A DNA stretch of 64,000 nucleotides, taken from the NCBI RefSeq assembly GCF_015706575.1, contig NW_024037056.1:12599176-12663175 (forward strand), written 5' to 3'. Positions 22,550 through 35,700 of this stretch are shown piece by piece (positions within the stretch are counted from its first letter, which is position 1; each line of letters starts with the position of its first letter). The notes under the pieces are model-generated. The model had not been told where the DNA came from, made no database searches, and was given only the letters and a program-made list of their open reading frames with translations. The DNA is from Patiria miniata. Lineage: Eukaryota > Echinodermata > Asteroidea > Valvatida > Asterinidae. Both the position numbers and the translations under genes were made by a program.

Positions 22550-22970
22550 GTATAAGTAGTTAGTAGGTGCGTTTCCGGGTACACCCCTTAAGCATAATGT
22601 ATCCTTATTGGTGACCGTTTTAGCCGATTTTCGGCTAACTTTGACAGAACTTTTGTTAAAAAAAAACGAGTTTGACAGAAAATTTGACAGAATGGATTTT
22701 TTTTGGGGGGGGGGGCAGATTTCTGGTAGAATTCTGCAAAATGGTTATTCGGACAGAAAAACATGGAATTTTATTTTTTACTTATGATGGTACATTTGTT
22801 TGAAAAAAATCTTCAATCTTTTCAAACAAACCCTTGCGTAATGGACAGATTGGTTGCAGGGTCTAGGTGCGAAGGTTCACTGGCTGACGCAACCGGATTT
22901 TGCCTGAAATCTATGCAAATCCATAACATCTTTCATGTGACTATAGATTGTTTATGATATAACTTTAACC

Positions 22971-23496
22971 TTAAAGGGAATATACAACATTTGCAAACAT
23001 CGAAAAATAAAACTACCAAGATTTTACGAAATACCTAGGATGTTGGTAAATGACAGTCTAAAGCATCCTGTAAAATTATGGCACCTGGTGTGAAGTCATT
23101 TTTTTTTTAATTGTATTTTTTATACATTTCCAACGGTGGTCGGCCGACCACCGTTGGAAAAACCTAACTATTTTTCAACTACTGCTCCAAATTTACCCTT
23201 TTTTCAGTCCAAATTTTGTTTGCTATTGGTGACATGTTCATGAACGGGTGCAGGCCAGCTAGACTGGTTCCCTTACCTTACAATTTTCTGGCATTTATAA
23301 ATTGATCCATTTTATCTTAAGTGGAGTCAGGGAACCAGACTACGTGAACAATTTTGCTTTGCTTGGTTTTTCCAGCATTTTTGAACACAAAATTTCAAAT
23401 ATGTCGGTGTAACAATATTTGATCTATTACACTAACCCCTCAAATAGTTCATTTATGAAAATTACAGCAAAAACCAATCATGTACATTCCCTTTAA
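22971..23496. mobile_element. TTAA-flanked palindromic MITE, copy 4
   Basis: TTAAAGGGAATATACAACA and TGTACATTCCCTTTAA bound the element, followed by a second TTAA. The central perfect palindrome is at 23129-23158, with arms beginning TCCAACGGTGGTCGG. It lies about 400 bp upstream of the first AANAT-like gene. Confidence 0.9.
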
Positions 23497-23903
23497 TTAA
23501 GGCAATACTACAATATCTGCATGATTTTAAGTGTTTATGTCGTACTGCGAGTAATTCTGGGGAATTGGCAGATTTTTGATAAGTCTGACAGATTTTTGAA
23601 GTGCATTTAGCAGAATTTGGCCATGACCTTACACTCTGCCGCTGAGGCAAAATGGCCGCCAATTTTGGAGCTGGACGGAGAGCTCGAGAAGCACATGTTC
23701 TTTATCCTCCCAAAAATGCAATTTTCAGTCGTTGAACCTTAAAATTTTAAGCCAAAATATCGTTATGGTCCTCTCGTGCCAATTTGGTATGTGTAGGTGT
23801 TGACTACTTGTTGACGGTATCGTGTGTGTTGATGTTGAACTTGAAGGTGTAGGCCTATCCGTGCGTGTATTATTTCTACCTTCATGGTTAACCGTGTAAC
23901 AAC

Positions 23904-26900
23904 ATGTTTGCGAGAAGTCAAGGTCTTGTATGTAGGCCTAATGCACGTTTGTTTACATGCATGTACCGCCCTACAATTACAAACATCGCCGGTCAGCGCC
24001 TCCGTTGCAAACGTGCCTTGATATACCGGTTGGGTGACACGAAAAGGCTGGTGTCATCCGAGTCCAGGCATGCCAGGACCAGCCCAGATGGATCGAGTTG
24101 CATAAGGCAGATTAAGGCCGAGGAAGTGCACGAAGTGTGGCAGTTGGATGCCCAGAGTAAGTTCGCTGCCATGCATTACTGTGCAATCATGCCGAGTTCG
24201 TTGGGAAATCCATGAATCAGGTATGCAACTGGGAATTTAGAAAAAACGAGGAAATTCCAAACCACACAAGATCTTGTGACTTTGTACACTGTTTTTTAAT
24301 TTGTAATGGCATTCATGAGAAGTAAAAAAACAAGGAAATCAGCGGATCCGAGGAAAAGTTGCATGCCTGATGATGTGTGGGTACTTGGGTAGTCCGAAAA
24401 GGTGGGACTCGCAATTAAATAATATTATTACAGTCCCAGTATTGAACTCTAATACGTGCAATACGAGGGCACAGTGTTTGACTGCAGTCCAACACCGATT
24501 CACTACTGCATGCATCAGTCAACTGTGCCAAAAGAAACATGTGTGATGTGGCATCATGAGCATTTCCCCGGTCCCACTTTTGTTCACCTAATTTCACAGT
24601 TTAAAAAAAATCTGCTGCGCTCTGTCTAATTGAACGGTGGGCCAGGGTGATAAATTAGATCATGGTTATTCCTTCCTCCATGATTGGATTAACGCAAACC
24701 ACGGACCATGTGTATTTGTCTTTTACTATGGGTTGCTGTAATGCTGTATCACTTGAAAATAACATGTACATGTACATGTACTTTTTTAACATGATGGCGC
24801 ATGAGGGCGCGCGTTATGTACTGTAAGGATGCGACATGCGTGTGAGTGGATTTACAATAGGCACAGACCGAGCGCAACCCAGACTTGGCCAAGTCTAGCT
24901 GGGGGAGGTCGTTGTTTTCCTGTTCTATCCTGGGGTGTTCCACATGTTGTTCGATCAGGCTTTTGAATTTCTCTAGTGGTTTGTTTTCCATTTTTAGAGT
25001 TTTTAAATAATCACATTTTTAATCTTAATCTTAATTTAATTAATATTCCTATTTTATTTTTATAATTTGTTTGATTTGGTCTAACTAGAAGGATGGGGGA
25101 GGGGGTGGGGGTGGGGAGGGGATTTTTGTTTCTGTTCTGTCCAGGGATGTCTACATGTGGTTTCTGGTTTTTTAATGACTATTTGACTATGTTTAGTTTA
25201 CATTTACATTTCGGTGTTTTTATCACATTTTGAATTTTAATTGAAACTCCTTTTTTTACTTGTATAATTTGTTTGATTTGGTCAAGCTTGTGGGGAGGGG
25301 GTTGTTTTCTGCTCTGTCCGGGGGTGTCGACTTGTGGTTCAGACTTTTTAATTACTATAGTCGTTATGTTATCAATTTTTGAGATATAAAATCACATTTT
25401 TTAATGTAATATATATATTCCTTTTATTTATATAAATTGTTTGATTGTAAAGCGCCTTGGAGCATTTTTTTGATGGATTCGGCGCTATGGAAATTTACAT
25501 TATTATTATTATTATTAAACCCTGGGTGGCTGGACGTTCGGCCGTAAAATCCGGGTATGGAGTAGGCCATTTACAAAAGATGTTGGACAAAACATGTTCA
25601 AGGGCTCAGAAGAGTTGGCATGACTTTTTCATGTACATTATAAAAGATAATTTTATTATATATTTTTTTTACATCTTTGGACATCAAACAAAAATTTAAA
25701 AATATAATACATAAAGTGATATATATGAACAGGGGCTGTCAAGGATAAACAAAAGTATGATACTGTCATCTAGCTGTTAGCTGCCACCAAGCATCTTAAA
25801 GCTATAGTCCATCATTTGTAATTTGTGCATTTTGTTCGTTTGAAGCAACAAAAGTGTTCAAAATCCAATGAAGGATACTGAGCAACTAACCTGATGAAGT
25901 TTCAGCTAAGCTTCAGCTGTACATTCCGAGAAAAACAGCATTCTAAGATCTCAATTTCAAATCAAAAGTTACTGAATCATGTTTTGAATTGTTTTGAATT
26001 GCAGCTATACGCGACGTCGCGCACTGACCCGACGAATTACAACAACCGCGCGCGCGTGTGCGTCGTTCCAATACTTGTGCGCGCTGCACTGAATAACAAA
26101 ACGAACTACTAATTTAAATTTTCCTACGGTGCTTCTTAAGAATCACCGTTGGAAATGCCTTCTTTCGTTGATTACTTCAAAATGACAGCTTCCCAGAAAG
26201 AATAATTTCACAGGGAGTTTAGTTTCTTACTATCTTTCAACTAAGTTTGCTTTTCAACAATAATTACGCCAGTTACTTTTCGGATGGCTGCAAATGATGG
26301 ACTATAGCTTTAAGTCTCACTTGAAATCGCTGAAAAAGGAGTTTGAATTCCCCATCATATGTTTTCCCAGGTTACCCTGATTATCCGACACAGCCAATAG
26401 AGATATTAACTCGTGCCCAGAGAGCCGCACCCGACCTTTTTTGGGGACACTTCGCAAACGGGAGGATGACTGGAGTGAGTCCATTTTATTGTTTCGATTT
26501 TTTTTTTTATAGAAAACACACTTTCCTCCTTATGTACAGGTTTCTTCATGCTTCTAATTACTCAGTGTGTATAAAAAAATGCAAACAAAATACAGCGGAA
26601 TGCTAGACGTAGATAATAAAGGTATTGTAACGGACCTTTGCTGTCATCCGAGCGGTTTATTAGCGGGTATTTGTTGTCTTATCAGATTGGAATCGGCACT
26701 GGTCTGTCATTAGGTAGCGTGGCGATGCCGATTCCAATCTCCCTGCTTAATAGTGCAGACAAGAATCACTGCATGTATTTGATTAGCCTACAACAGCAAG
26801 AGAGAGACACAGACACGTCTGTATGGTTTCAGCTCTAAACCAGTTCTCCTCGTTTATTTAACTCAACACATACTTTATAACTCACTTACAATCAAGGATG

Positions 26901-29076
26901 CTTACAATTAGTTGTCCTAAACCCCGCCCCCTTAATTGTGATTGGATTGTTTTACCCTTCCCTTATCCCTGATTGGCTGCAAGTTTCGTGAGCGTGGTCA
27001 CTGCACGGTCGAGTCACGAGAGGGCGCACTCATTTTCCACCTGTGGAAAATGGGCGTGACTCTCACAAAAATACATGCGCAGTAGGAGCTCTCCACGGCG
27101 CTTAATGCCAAGATTATTTATAAACAATGACATCATAAACAGAGACGACTGCAGGTCGTCACAGTATGGTTTGAAAGATACGCCTTCGCACTTTAAAATG
27201 AGACATCAAACGTCCAAATCTGTTAATATTTGACAGAGTTATGTGTAATTTTCCAAGAGAGGTCAAATTGACCATATAGGACCAAGTTTTCGAGTTAAGG
27301 CATTGAGACAAATGTAGTCGTATATGACCCTTTATGGATATTTGCCTGGCGTGTATATTCTTGCTGTCAGTTTTGCTTAACATTTTTTTAGCATTAGGTG
27401 ATAGTAAGAAAGTATTTAGAATAGTGTTTTCTCGTTTTGTAGGCCGGGCAATATCCACACAGAGGCAATAAGGCTACCTTTGTCCCAATGCCTAAAATTG
27501 AAAAAAAGTGGTCCGACCGTGAATTTGACCTCTCTTGGAAAAATACTCAAAACTCTGTCAAACATTATCAGATTTGGACGTTTGATGTCTTATTTTAGTC
27601 TGGCATTCCGTTTTAGACATTAAAGACATTATGCTTACGAGTGGATATTTGCAGGAAATAAAATAAAGATCCACCTCGCCATGATTCTTTTCCGTTTTAG
27701 TTTGCCTGTGCAACTCTCAGTTCCGGCAGTAAATGGACCCACGATTCCTTGTTCAACCATGAGCCAGAGGGCGCTGTTGCTTGTTTGCAGTCACTGTGTG
27801 TCTACCCCGAGTTCAGAAAAATGGTAAGTTCTTGACTGAGGCTTGATTTAAGCCAAATTCGTCGCTGAACCTTGTCAAGTTTCGCCTCATTATTCTATCA
27901 AGTCACTCTGGTCAAATCTCAAGTCACTCTGGTCAAGTCTCGAGTCAATCTGGTCAAGTCTCAATTACAAGTCTCAAGTCACTTTGGTCACGGTCTTAAG
28001 TTCCTCTGGTCAAGTCTCAAGTCGCTCTGGTCAAGTCTCGAGCCACTCTGATCAAGTCTTACGTTCCTCTGGTCAAGTCTCATGCTAATCAAAGTCGATT
28101 CACCTTAGTTTGTGATATTTATTTCTCGCAATAAATATTAAACCCCGTGTACCTTTGTTTACACAGGGTATTGCAAAGGCACTTGTAAAGCATCTTGTAA
28201 AACACATCGAGGACAACCACAATGGTGTAACTAACATGTGCTTCGTATGCGAAGCCCACCTCATACCGGCTTACAGGCGCATGGGCTTCACATACGTGGG
28301 GCCCGCAGATCCTTCCTGCCTATCGGGTGAAGGTAGGCCTACGTTAAAATTCAAATCACAAGAAATACAGTGTGAGTAAAAAAATGAAAGAAACCCAAAT
28401 GTCGGGACTATTGTTTTAGTGAAGTTCTGCATGTAGCACTTTCAAAATCTAAGATATGAAAGCCCAATTCATAAGCTTTCTTTTAGTACACGAATCATTC
28501 AAATCACTCGAACACTTTTTAAGTTATGAAGTTTTTAACACTGTTTTAAAGTCTCAAAAAGGTGTGCGTTCTTTCAGCAAAACGTACACAATTCACACAC
28601 ATCCCTATGCGATTCGATTTCGTTTTGCTGAAAGAACTTACTCTTTTGTGATCCGTGGACAGAACTTTAAACGGTGGTTGTGTATAAAATTCAGTAACTT
28701 GAAAAGTACATGAGTGATTTGAATGACTCTTGTACTAAAAGAAAGCTTATGAATTGGGCTTTCATATCCTAGATTTTGAAAGTGCTACATGCGGAACTTC
28801 ACTAAAACAATCGTCCCGACATTTGGGTCCTCAATTCGGTTTCTGTCCTCGATTTATCGACGGTGTTGCACGTCCTCGATTTACACCATAACCGAACGCG
28901 GTACTTGCACACAGCCTTATCTTGCATACCTACCGTGGACATTCCTTTGTATTCTGTAGTTACGAAAAACAGGAGAATGAATGTCTTTTTTGTTTTGCCG
29001 ATGTTCTCTAACAGAATCCTCGCAGTGGTATGATATGGAGTACCGAGTACCGGCCTCGCCCAAGGATTCAGAGTGA
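23904..29076 (+). CDS. AANAT-like GNAT N-acetyltransferase, copy A of a tandem array
   Basis: Five exons: 23904-24156, 26371-26474, 27701-27823, 28167-28332, 29015-29076, all GT..AG and in phase, giving 235 aa. The family (non-vertebrate arylalkylamine N-acetyltransferase type) moves acetyl from acetyl-CoA to amines. Exon 1 holds a basic leader of about 60 residues, like a mitochondrial presequence, then IRQIKAEEVHEVWQLDAQ. Exon 2 has SYPDYPTQPIEILTRAQRAAP, the usual 'Glu..A-S-Y-P' region. Exons 3-4 form motif A, VYPEFRKMGIAKAL, matching R/QxxGxG/A for acetyl-CoA binding. Motif B is AHLIPAYRRMGFTYVG, with the conserved Tyr. The two catalytic His of vertebrate AANAT are absent. AATAAA lies at 29134-29139. 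The substrate is unknown. Confidence 0.85.
24749..24790 (+). repeat. ACATGT microsatellite
   Basis: A short ACATGTACATGTACATGTAC run, with no further significance seen. Confidence 0.5.
24880..25516 (+). mobile_element. Non-LTR retrotransposon-like 3' tail with internal repeats and (ATT)n end
   Basis: Three diverged subunits of about 170-200 bp share ATAATTTGTTTGATTTGGTC, a G-rich run and 'TCTGTCCNGGG-TGTC'. The last ends TGTAAAGCGCCTTGGAGC, then CGGCGCTATGGAAATTTACA and (ATT)n. 'GTAAAGCGC..GGCGCTAT' plus a simple-repeat tail is typical of many LINE/SINE 3' ends. No reverse transcriptase frame is present. Confidence 0.6.
25796..26313. mobile_element. TTAA-flanked MITE, AGCTATAGTCCATC family (AANAT-A intron 1)
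   Basis: AGCTATAGTCCATCATTTG and its exact complement at the right end are each bounded by TTAA. The interior has a CpG-rich block (about 26010-26090) and a hairpin at 26122-26153 whose arms, TCCTACGGTG and CACCGTTGGA, resemble the centre of the other TTAA family. Confidence 0.88.
26626..27163 (+). mobile_element. Probable solo LTR of an LTR retrotransposon
   Basis: The 538-bp stretch begins TGTAACGG and ends CGTCACA, and GTAT flanks it on both sides (26622-26625 and 27164-27167). No internal coding region lies next to it, so it reads as a solo LTR left by recombination. The orientation is uncertain. A Ty3/gypsy origin is a guess from the TGTAAC end. It is a fossil in AANAT-A intron 2, of unknown but not very great age, because the short target duplication is still exact. 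Confidence 0.55.
27194..27597. mobile_element. Palindromic MITE in AANAT-A intron 2
   Basis: Arms of about 75 bp are inverted. The left carries ACATCAAACGTCCAAATCTG and CCAAGAGAGGTCAAATT; the right carries their complements. It starts about 30 bp after the probable solo LTR. Confidence 0.85.
27897..28088 (+). repeat. 21-bp minisatellite, AANAT-A intron 3
   Basis: About nine imperfect units of CAAGTCTCAAGTCACTCTGG. The same unit fills the same intron in copies B and C. Confidence 0.9.
28391..28828. mobile_element. Long-palindrome MITE, AAACCCAAATGTCGGGAC family, copy 1
   Basis: Almost the whole 438-bp element folds back on itself. Arms begin AACCCAAATGTCGGGAC and continue through GCACTTTCAAAATCTA and AAAGCCCAATTCATAAGCTT to a centre near TTCAGCAAAACG. 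Other copies lie at 30015-30302 (half) and 40033-40498. It lies in intron 4 of AANAT-A. Confidence 0.92.
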
Positions 29077-30014
29077 ACGTAGACCAACCTGCCAGAGTCT
29101 TCTGAATTAATGAAAATAATGTTTGTTAAATTGAATAAAACTGCCGCCAACTGCCTACTGAGTGGATTATATAACCTGGGAGGTTATAATAGACAAAGGA
29201 AGACAGTAAGAGACGAAGTAGTACTTGAGCTGATGTGGTTTATTCGGTTGGCTGTGACGCTCTCTGTCTGATTTCTAGATTTTACTGGTTTTTATACAGT
29301 AAACGGACATTCCAATCTTACAGCTATATTACAGGTGTTCTTGCCTTATTAGGAATTGTTCAGTAACTATTGAATATTAATAATACAAGATTGAAGGTGT
29401 TTGGTCAACTTGTATCTGGGGGCAGGGCTAGGCAAATGAATAGAACAATCGGATTTCCTTATAAGTCCGTGGGCTGAATCACTGTGGCCTTCCGATGCAG
29501 CCCAGCATCCACCCACGCGGACCTTGTGGCTTAACTGGCCATTCCTTAGATGTGCTTCATTACTAGGAAAGTGGTTCTGTTCCTTGACGATCAACCCATA
29601 CAACTTTTACAGTAAATATAATCCATTATATTTTGACCCGAAATAATATCTCAATCAGAAAAGTTATAGCGGGCTTAAGGTTTCAATCCAAGCATTGACC
29701 TTCGTCAACGAATTAAAAATGAGGGGAAAAAATAAATAAAACTGAACAAAACTGCACGCTGCAAACAAACTGACTGGATTGACCAGGGATATACAAATGG
29801 GGGTCTAATTTTTTAAATATTTTTTTTATCCTAGCAGGACCTTTTATCAAAGGCAAAATAATGTTTAAAACAGCACATTGCAGTTATTTACATTGCCGAC
29901 TCTATTTCGTAGCCTGCTTTTGAAGGACAAATGTACCAAATCTGAACACGATGAAGCTTAAACTGAGTTTGTTTTACCCGGAAGTGTTGCACAGTTTGAA
30001 TATATAAATACACA
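29077..30014. other. Intergenic between AANAT-A and -B; no gene seen
   Basis: After the AANAT-A polyA signal there is no exon. A stretch around 29170-29640 has a retroelement-like look (GTGGTTTATTCGGTTGGC), but its ends could not be fixed. Confidence 0.4.
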
Positions 30015-30302
30015 CAAAAAGTCCAGTGTTCTTTCAGCAAAACGAAAGGAAATCACATAGGGGTGTGTGTGAATTGTTTTCGTTTTGCTGAAAGAACGTA
30101 CACCTTTTTTTGTGATCCGTGGACAGAACCTTGTGGACAGAAACAGTGGTTGTGTTTAAAACTCCGTTACTTGAAAAGTACATGAGTGATTTGAATGATT
30201 CTTGTACTAAAAGAAAGCTTATGAATTGGGCTTTCATGTCGTAGATTTTGAAAGTGCTACATGCAGAACTTCAATAAACAATAGTCCCGACATTTGGGTT
30301 TC
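30015..30302. mobile_element. Truncated copy of the long-palindrome MITE
   Basis: It begins in the centre (GTTCTTTCAGCAAAACG) and keeps only one full arm, ending GACATTTGGGTTTC. It is homologous to 28391-28828. Confidence 0.85.
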
Positions 30303-32788
30303 TTTTTTTTTTACTCGCCCTTTATAAATATGCGTGGATATGAGATATCCCGAAATAAACTGCATTTACATGTATGTACATTTCTTTCTCACCAAGATGT
30401 GCAAATGCAATATGGTATTAATGTTTATTGGTTCCCATGGACTTGGGCCGGGGTTGTAAGAAATAGATATCATTTTTTTAGTGTGTAGGGCACCTTTGTT
30501 GTGTTTTTTTTTGGGGGGGGGGGGGGACATTTCACTATAGGGGAATCTGTTTCGGCTGTTCCAACTTTCATCTTAATAATGGTGATCAGCGTTTTCAAAC
30601 ATGCCTACACTGAACAATTGCCTGGGTTAAAATTTTACCCAACGATAGGGTAAAAACTGCAACTGGCCAAAATAGGGCTGTGCCTACCCCTTTGGGTTAA
30701 AACTTCTGGTTAAATTTAGCCAAACCTTGGGTCAATATACAGGACCATATTTAGTTGTACCGACTAACGAATTGGGGAGCTCAGGTAGGTAGGTTCGAAT
30801 GATTCGCGGACGTTAACACGTTTCATGCGCATGCTGCACTGTTATAAAGTTACATCAAATTTTGGCGTTGGAATCTTAATCTTACTGGTATTACACGCTA
30901 CTGAGAAATTATGTTTGTTTTTAAAGATTTAGGTAGCTTTGGGGAAAAATATGGGCATTGATAAATTCAAGTAGGGGCATCGTTGGTTTTTTTTTTTCAT
31001 TTATTGCGTCTAGCGCTTTTATTTCTCGCAACATTGTTTACATTTTTGAGAAAAACCTTATTACATAGTTACATTATATTACATTAATTAAAATAAGTTG
31101 TTACAAAAACTTATTCCAGAAGACTTTGTTTTTCTTCTGTAATTTAGCTCTCCAATAAAGTTCTCGAATGAAAGTGTCAAAAGTGTTGATCCACTTATTG
31201 TCTTGATATGTCTCTAATCTTACTTTGAAAATGGAATACATTGCTATTGTTATAATCAAATTTATTTCAAATTCGAAATCAAGGCTTGTTACTAAATTAA
31301 ACATTTTTGGCAATTCAAAACAATGTTTTGTTATCGCTTGGTAACACTGAGCAAATTCATTCCAAAAGTTTAATGTATGTACACATGTCACAAAACTATG
31401 ATTGTAATCAAGGGGCATTGCTAGTTTATTAATTAACGTTAATAGTTGGCTTCACTAACGCTGATTTAAAGCTGCAGTGTGTCTTCATGGTTGACACCTC
31501 GCATTAAAGTCACAAGGCATGAAGTAGTAGTATCAGTTTCTAGAAAGGTATTGGTCCAGTTCATATACATTTTTGTGTATAATTATGCCTAGCTGTTACT
31601 GTGCACCTCGTAAAGGCAGCAGTATCAATATTACCTCATGATCTATGCTCTCTAAATTAAAGAGTCAAACTTAAGACCAGTAGTGAAAACTACACTGAAA
31701 AAAAAGAACCGAACAGTGGAAATCGATCTATTCGATTGAATTTCACTTTAACACGTCTGGTACCTAGTTTTTGTCAGTGGGAACAAACCTTTATGCATGC
31801 TGCCACCATTTCAGTCATATGTTCTCAATAACAGTACTGTTCCGTAGTTCTATAACAGTACTGAATTGGGTTTTTTTTATTTTTATTTTTTTGCAATAAG
31901 GAACCAGACTATTTTTACTTCCAGTCTCGCTTTGGTTACGTTGATTAAAAATCAAAATGGCCGCCACATAACGGTCTATAGGGTTGAAATTACTCTCTTT
32001 GGAAATAACAGAGTATGCTTTGGTCGTGTACCGTTTTTAAGTTGTGGCAGGAGCTTATGCATATCACTTAGTGGTCGGCCGGTCTGCCTGTTACGAAAAT
32101 TAAACAAAAGTATGTTGTTCCATAATGTGCCATATCGCCTTCGCATTTAAGCTCTGGCAGGGATCATTTTGATCGACTCGGCATGCAAGACTTTCAATGC
32201 CCGACTTCCTGCAGCGCAACCAGAGCTATGTGCACTCAGACTTGTTTTCTATTACGGTACAATTGGAGACTTAACCACTGTGACCTCCCGTCCTTCGGCG
32301 TTTCCCTATACAATAAGATTGTATAGGCCTATACTTAATTGTGAAACAACAATAAGAACGTTATGGCGTACGTGTAACTGGACCTCGATCAAACACCTGC
32401 AGTGCTAGATTTTGAGGGCTGAGAATATATTGGATATCCAGGCACCATGTTTAGGACCTGCAACGTATGTTGCATTTATTTTGTGCCCTGACTAGACTTA
32501 CCGGTATAGCCAGTCAAGGGCAACGAATGAGTTCAGTGAAAGAAAAGAAATCATACCAATTTACAACATATTGAAAATATTGCAAATTGATGACTACATC
32601 ATTAAATGATTCTTTTTTTAAACTCAACTTCTGTTAAATCGATCAAGCAGCTGTTCAGTCATTTAAATACTGACTAGCCAGTGTTTGGTACCCAGACGTG
32701 CGCGTATAAAAAGTGAACGTGAACTGGCGAGACTTGCTCGCTCTAAAATTGCTTGGAAGAAGTCGAGGGCGTCCATGTTTTTGCAGAA
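30303..32788. other. Intergenic upstream of AANAT-B; no gene seen
   Basis: A G-run at 30512-30526 and a degenerate inverted GGGTTAAAA/TTTTACCC region at 30610-30740 are present. Frames elsewhere are unsupported. Confidence 0.45.
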
Positions 32789-35700
32789 ATGTTTGCATGC
32801 AGGCGAATGTTCCGCTCTGTGTTGCTGGGCCAAAACCGAAGCTTTGCACGGTCCTCCTTGCATGAAATAATGAAATCGTCAAGGGCAGGATCCAAGGTCA
32901 ACTTTGAATCAAGTTGCATACGGAAGATCAAGGCTGATGAGGTTCACGAGGTGTGGATGCTGGAGGCTCAGAGTAAGTCTTTATCAAGGTCGCAGATTTC
33001 TCTTTGTGTGAATATGACCAGCCAAATACTGAAAAGTCTTTTAAAATATTTATTCTTCTGGTATCACTTTTTTTAGTAATAGCAGACATGCATGCTAAAT
33101 CATCCACTCCCTGGATAATAAATGAAATGTGGATGCCACCCTTGATTTGAATTTGAAGGCCATTTTCAAGGTCACAAAGACAAGCCTCATTTTGAAGGGT
33201 TGGGTCACTGTTGCCGTCACAAATGGCGCATACTATACCGGGTGCATATCTATGTTCCCCAATACCTAGGTTCCCCCACCCTAATCCTAACTCTAACCCT
33301 AAGGATTGGGGAACATCGAGGATTGGGGTATTGGGGAACGTCGGGTACACCCCTGTTATACCTAACTTGATCGATCTCGCCTTTATTTTGGTATCATTTG
33401 GTTGTAGCTTGTGTGACGTAACATTGGTTTCCTGCTATTACAAAAAAAATGCCTGAAAAATTGTTAACATTCCGTACGTATTGGCCGACCCGCTATTTTG
33501 AAAACTATGAAGGTCCTATTATAGTGTATCATTCGTAGTCGTACCTGATATAAATATGTGATGCGATCAAGCTAAATGAGTCGTTTGTCGACCCTGGTCA
33601 TTTTTAAAACAGTTTTGAAAACAGCACAATCTCGCTACATGTATTTATATACTGATGTGAAAACTGCATGCAGATACCATCTTTAGTTCAAAAATTATGG
33701 AAGTCGGAACACCAAGAGATGTGATGTAAAAGCATCAGTACAGTGGCTTATTCAAATCATGCAATTTGGGTTTCTATATTATGTGTCATTGTAGCTCTTA
33801 TAAAAAGGAGGTAATCCGTAGTGGTGAATTCGATATCGCAAATCACCTTGTAGCAAGGTGAAAACCCAGGGACCTAATTGTTATAAGGGTGTTCGACCGT
33901 ACATGTATTTCCGTACATGTATTTCCCAACCTCAATTATTATACTATAGGTCAACATTTGTTTGTTCGGTTGTTTGTCTGTTTTTTTGTTTGTTTGGGGT
34001 GTTGGGGTGTTTGTTTGTTTGTTTGTTGGTCAGTGGGGTGTTTGTTGTTTGTTTTCACTATTATTTACTCTTATCTATCTATTTATTTATTCTGAAGTAG
34101 TCCATTTTTGGCCTGTTCTATAACAAATCATTTTATTATGTTTACTCATTTACAGTATACATAACAATTTAAAACACAATGCAGTGTTTCGTTTTATTCA
34201 TATGGTTTTATTCACGAAAGGACTTGTTTTATTATTTTATTTCTTTAAAGTTTTACGTATATATAATTTATTAACATTGTTTTCAGTGTGTCATATTTAA
34301 TCAGTTGGAGAGTCCCTCGACAGAAACCGTGTCTCTTTTGGGTAATCCAGCGGGAGCTGGTTAAATATATTGTGTATGTTTTGTCTAAAATGTTCATGTG
34401 TATTTCTGAGTATTTAATATTTGTTTGTTGTAACAAATGTATCCCGAAAAAAATGAAATAAATGAAATGAAATGAAATGAGAGATGGAATTTGAATTTGC
34501 CATTTCCCAGCTTTCCCTGAGATCCCGGCAGAGCATCTGCCGATAGAGAGATTCACTCGTGCCCAGAGAGACGCCCCGGAGCTTTTCTGGGGACACTTTG
34601 CAGACGAGAAGATGACTGGAGTGAGTCTATTTTATCGTTGGTCGAATAAGGAATTGCATGAGTGAAATCTCGATAAGACAAACTTTCAAGGGAACCGGTT
34701 CGAAATTAGACTTAAGCAGACTTTTGAGTTAAGCAGGGTTGTTTAATGTATATCATTGTTTTACGACTTAAGTTGTATTGAGTTATCAGAGTTCGACTAA
34801 TTATAGAAATTTCAGATGTACACTGCAAAAACTGCAGTGTTAAATTTACACCATTGGTATCTATACACTGTTATTTCGGTTGTGTAAAAATCAAACGGTT
34901 GTGTACTATATGAACCTAGCAACCCGTTGTGTAAACTGTTGTTTACACAACTTGTGTAAAATATTACACAAGTTGTTCATTTTTTATTTACACAACTGGT
35001 TGCTAGGTTCATATAGTATACAACCGAAATTAAGTGTATATAGGACCATCTGGTGTTAAATTTTACTGGTGTTGTCCTATATGAATACCGAATGGTGTTA
35101 AATTTACACTACAGTTTTTGCAGTGTATACTTTTTTAGTGTTTTGGGGAAATGGTGGATACAGTATATGAAGGCGATACTTTCAAGTGAGTTACACTTTT
35201 GTAATAAACCCAATTTCAACTTCATTCGACTATATAGTTCCACTTTCAACGTCGAGACTAAGCCATTTGCGAGTGACCTAAACCCTTTGGGATTTAAATA
35301 TGAAAAAAACAACATGGAACTGGGCAAAATTAGCTAAGATAACATTTTAAGAGCTGTGATATCTCTGGTTTGTTGTAGACAAGCATGTACTTTAAATTGT
35401 TATAAAAATGTTGCCTATTTTTTTGATGAGAAAATTGGTGATTTGTTCATAGTTCATATTTGGGACTCGTGGTGGTGGCAGTAAATGGACCTACGATTCC
35501 ATGTTCAAACACGACTCAGAGGGCGCTGTTGCTTTTGTGAATCTGCTGTGTATCTACCCCGAGTTCAGAAAAATGGTAAGTTGAAAAGTGTGGGCAAGGA
35601 CCAGTGGTTAACTAGCGGTTGGTTCATGACGTATCTAGTGCATGCGCACTGAAGGTGAAGTGCAAGCGACTCTAGTCGAACTATTGTCATGTCAACGACC

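Noticed and set aside
29170-29640. Second LTR-like stretch
   Set aside because: It has a retroelement look (GTGGTTTATTC) but no agreeing TG..CA ends and no target duplication.
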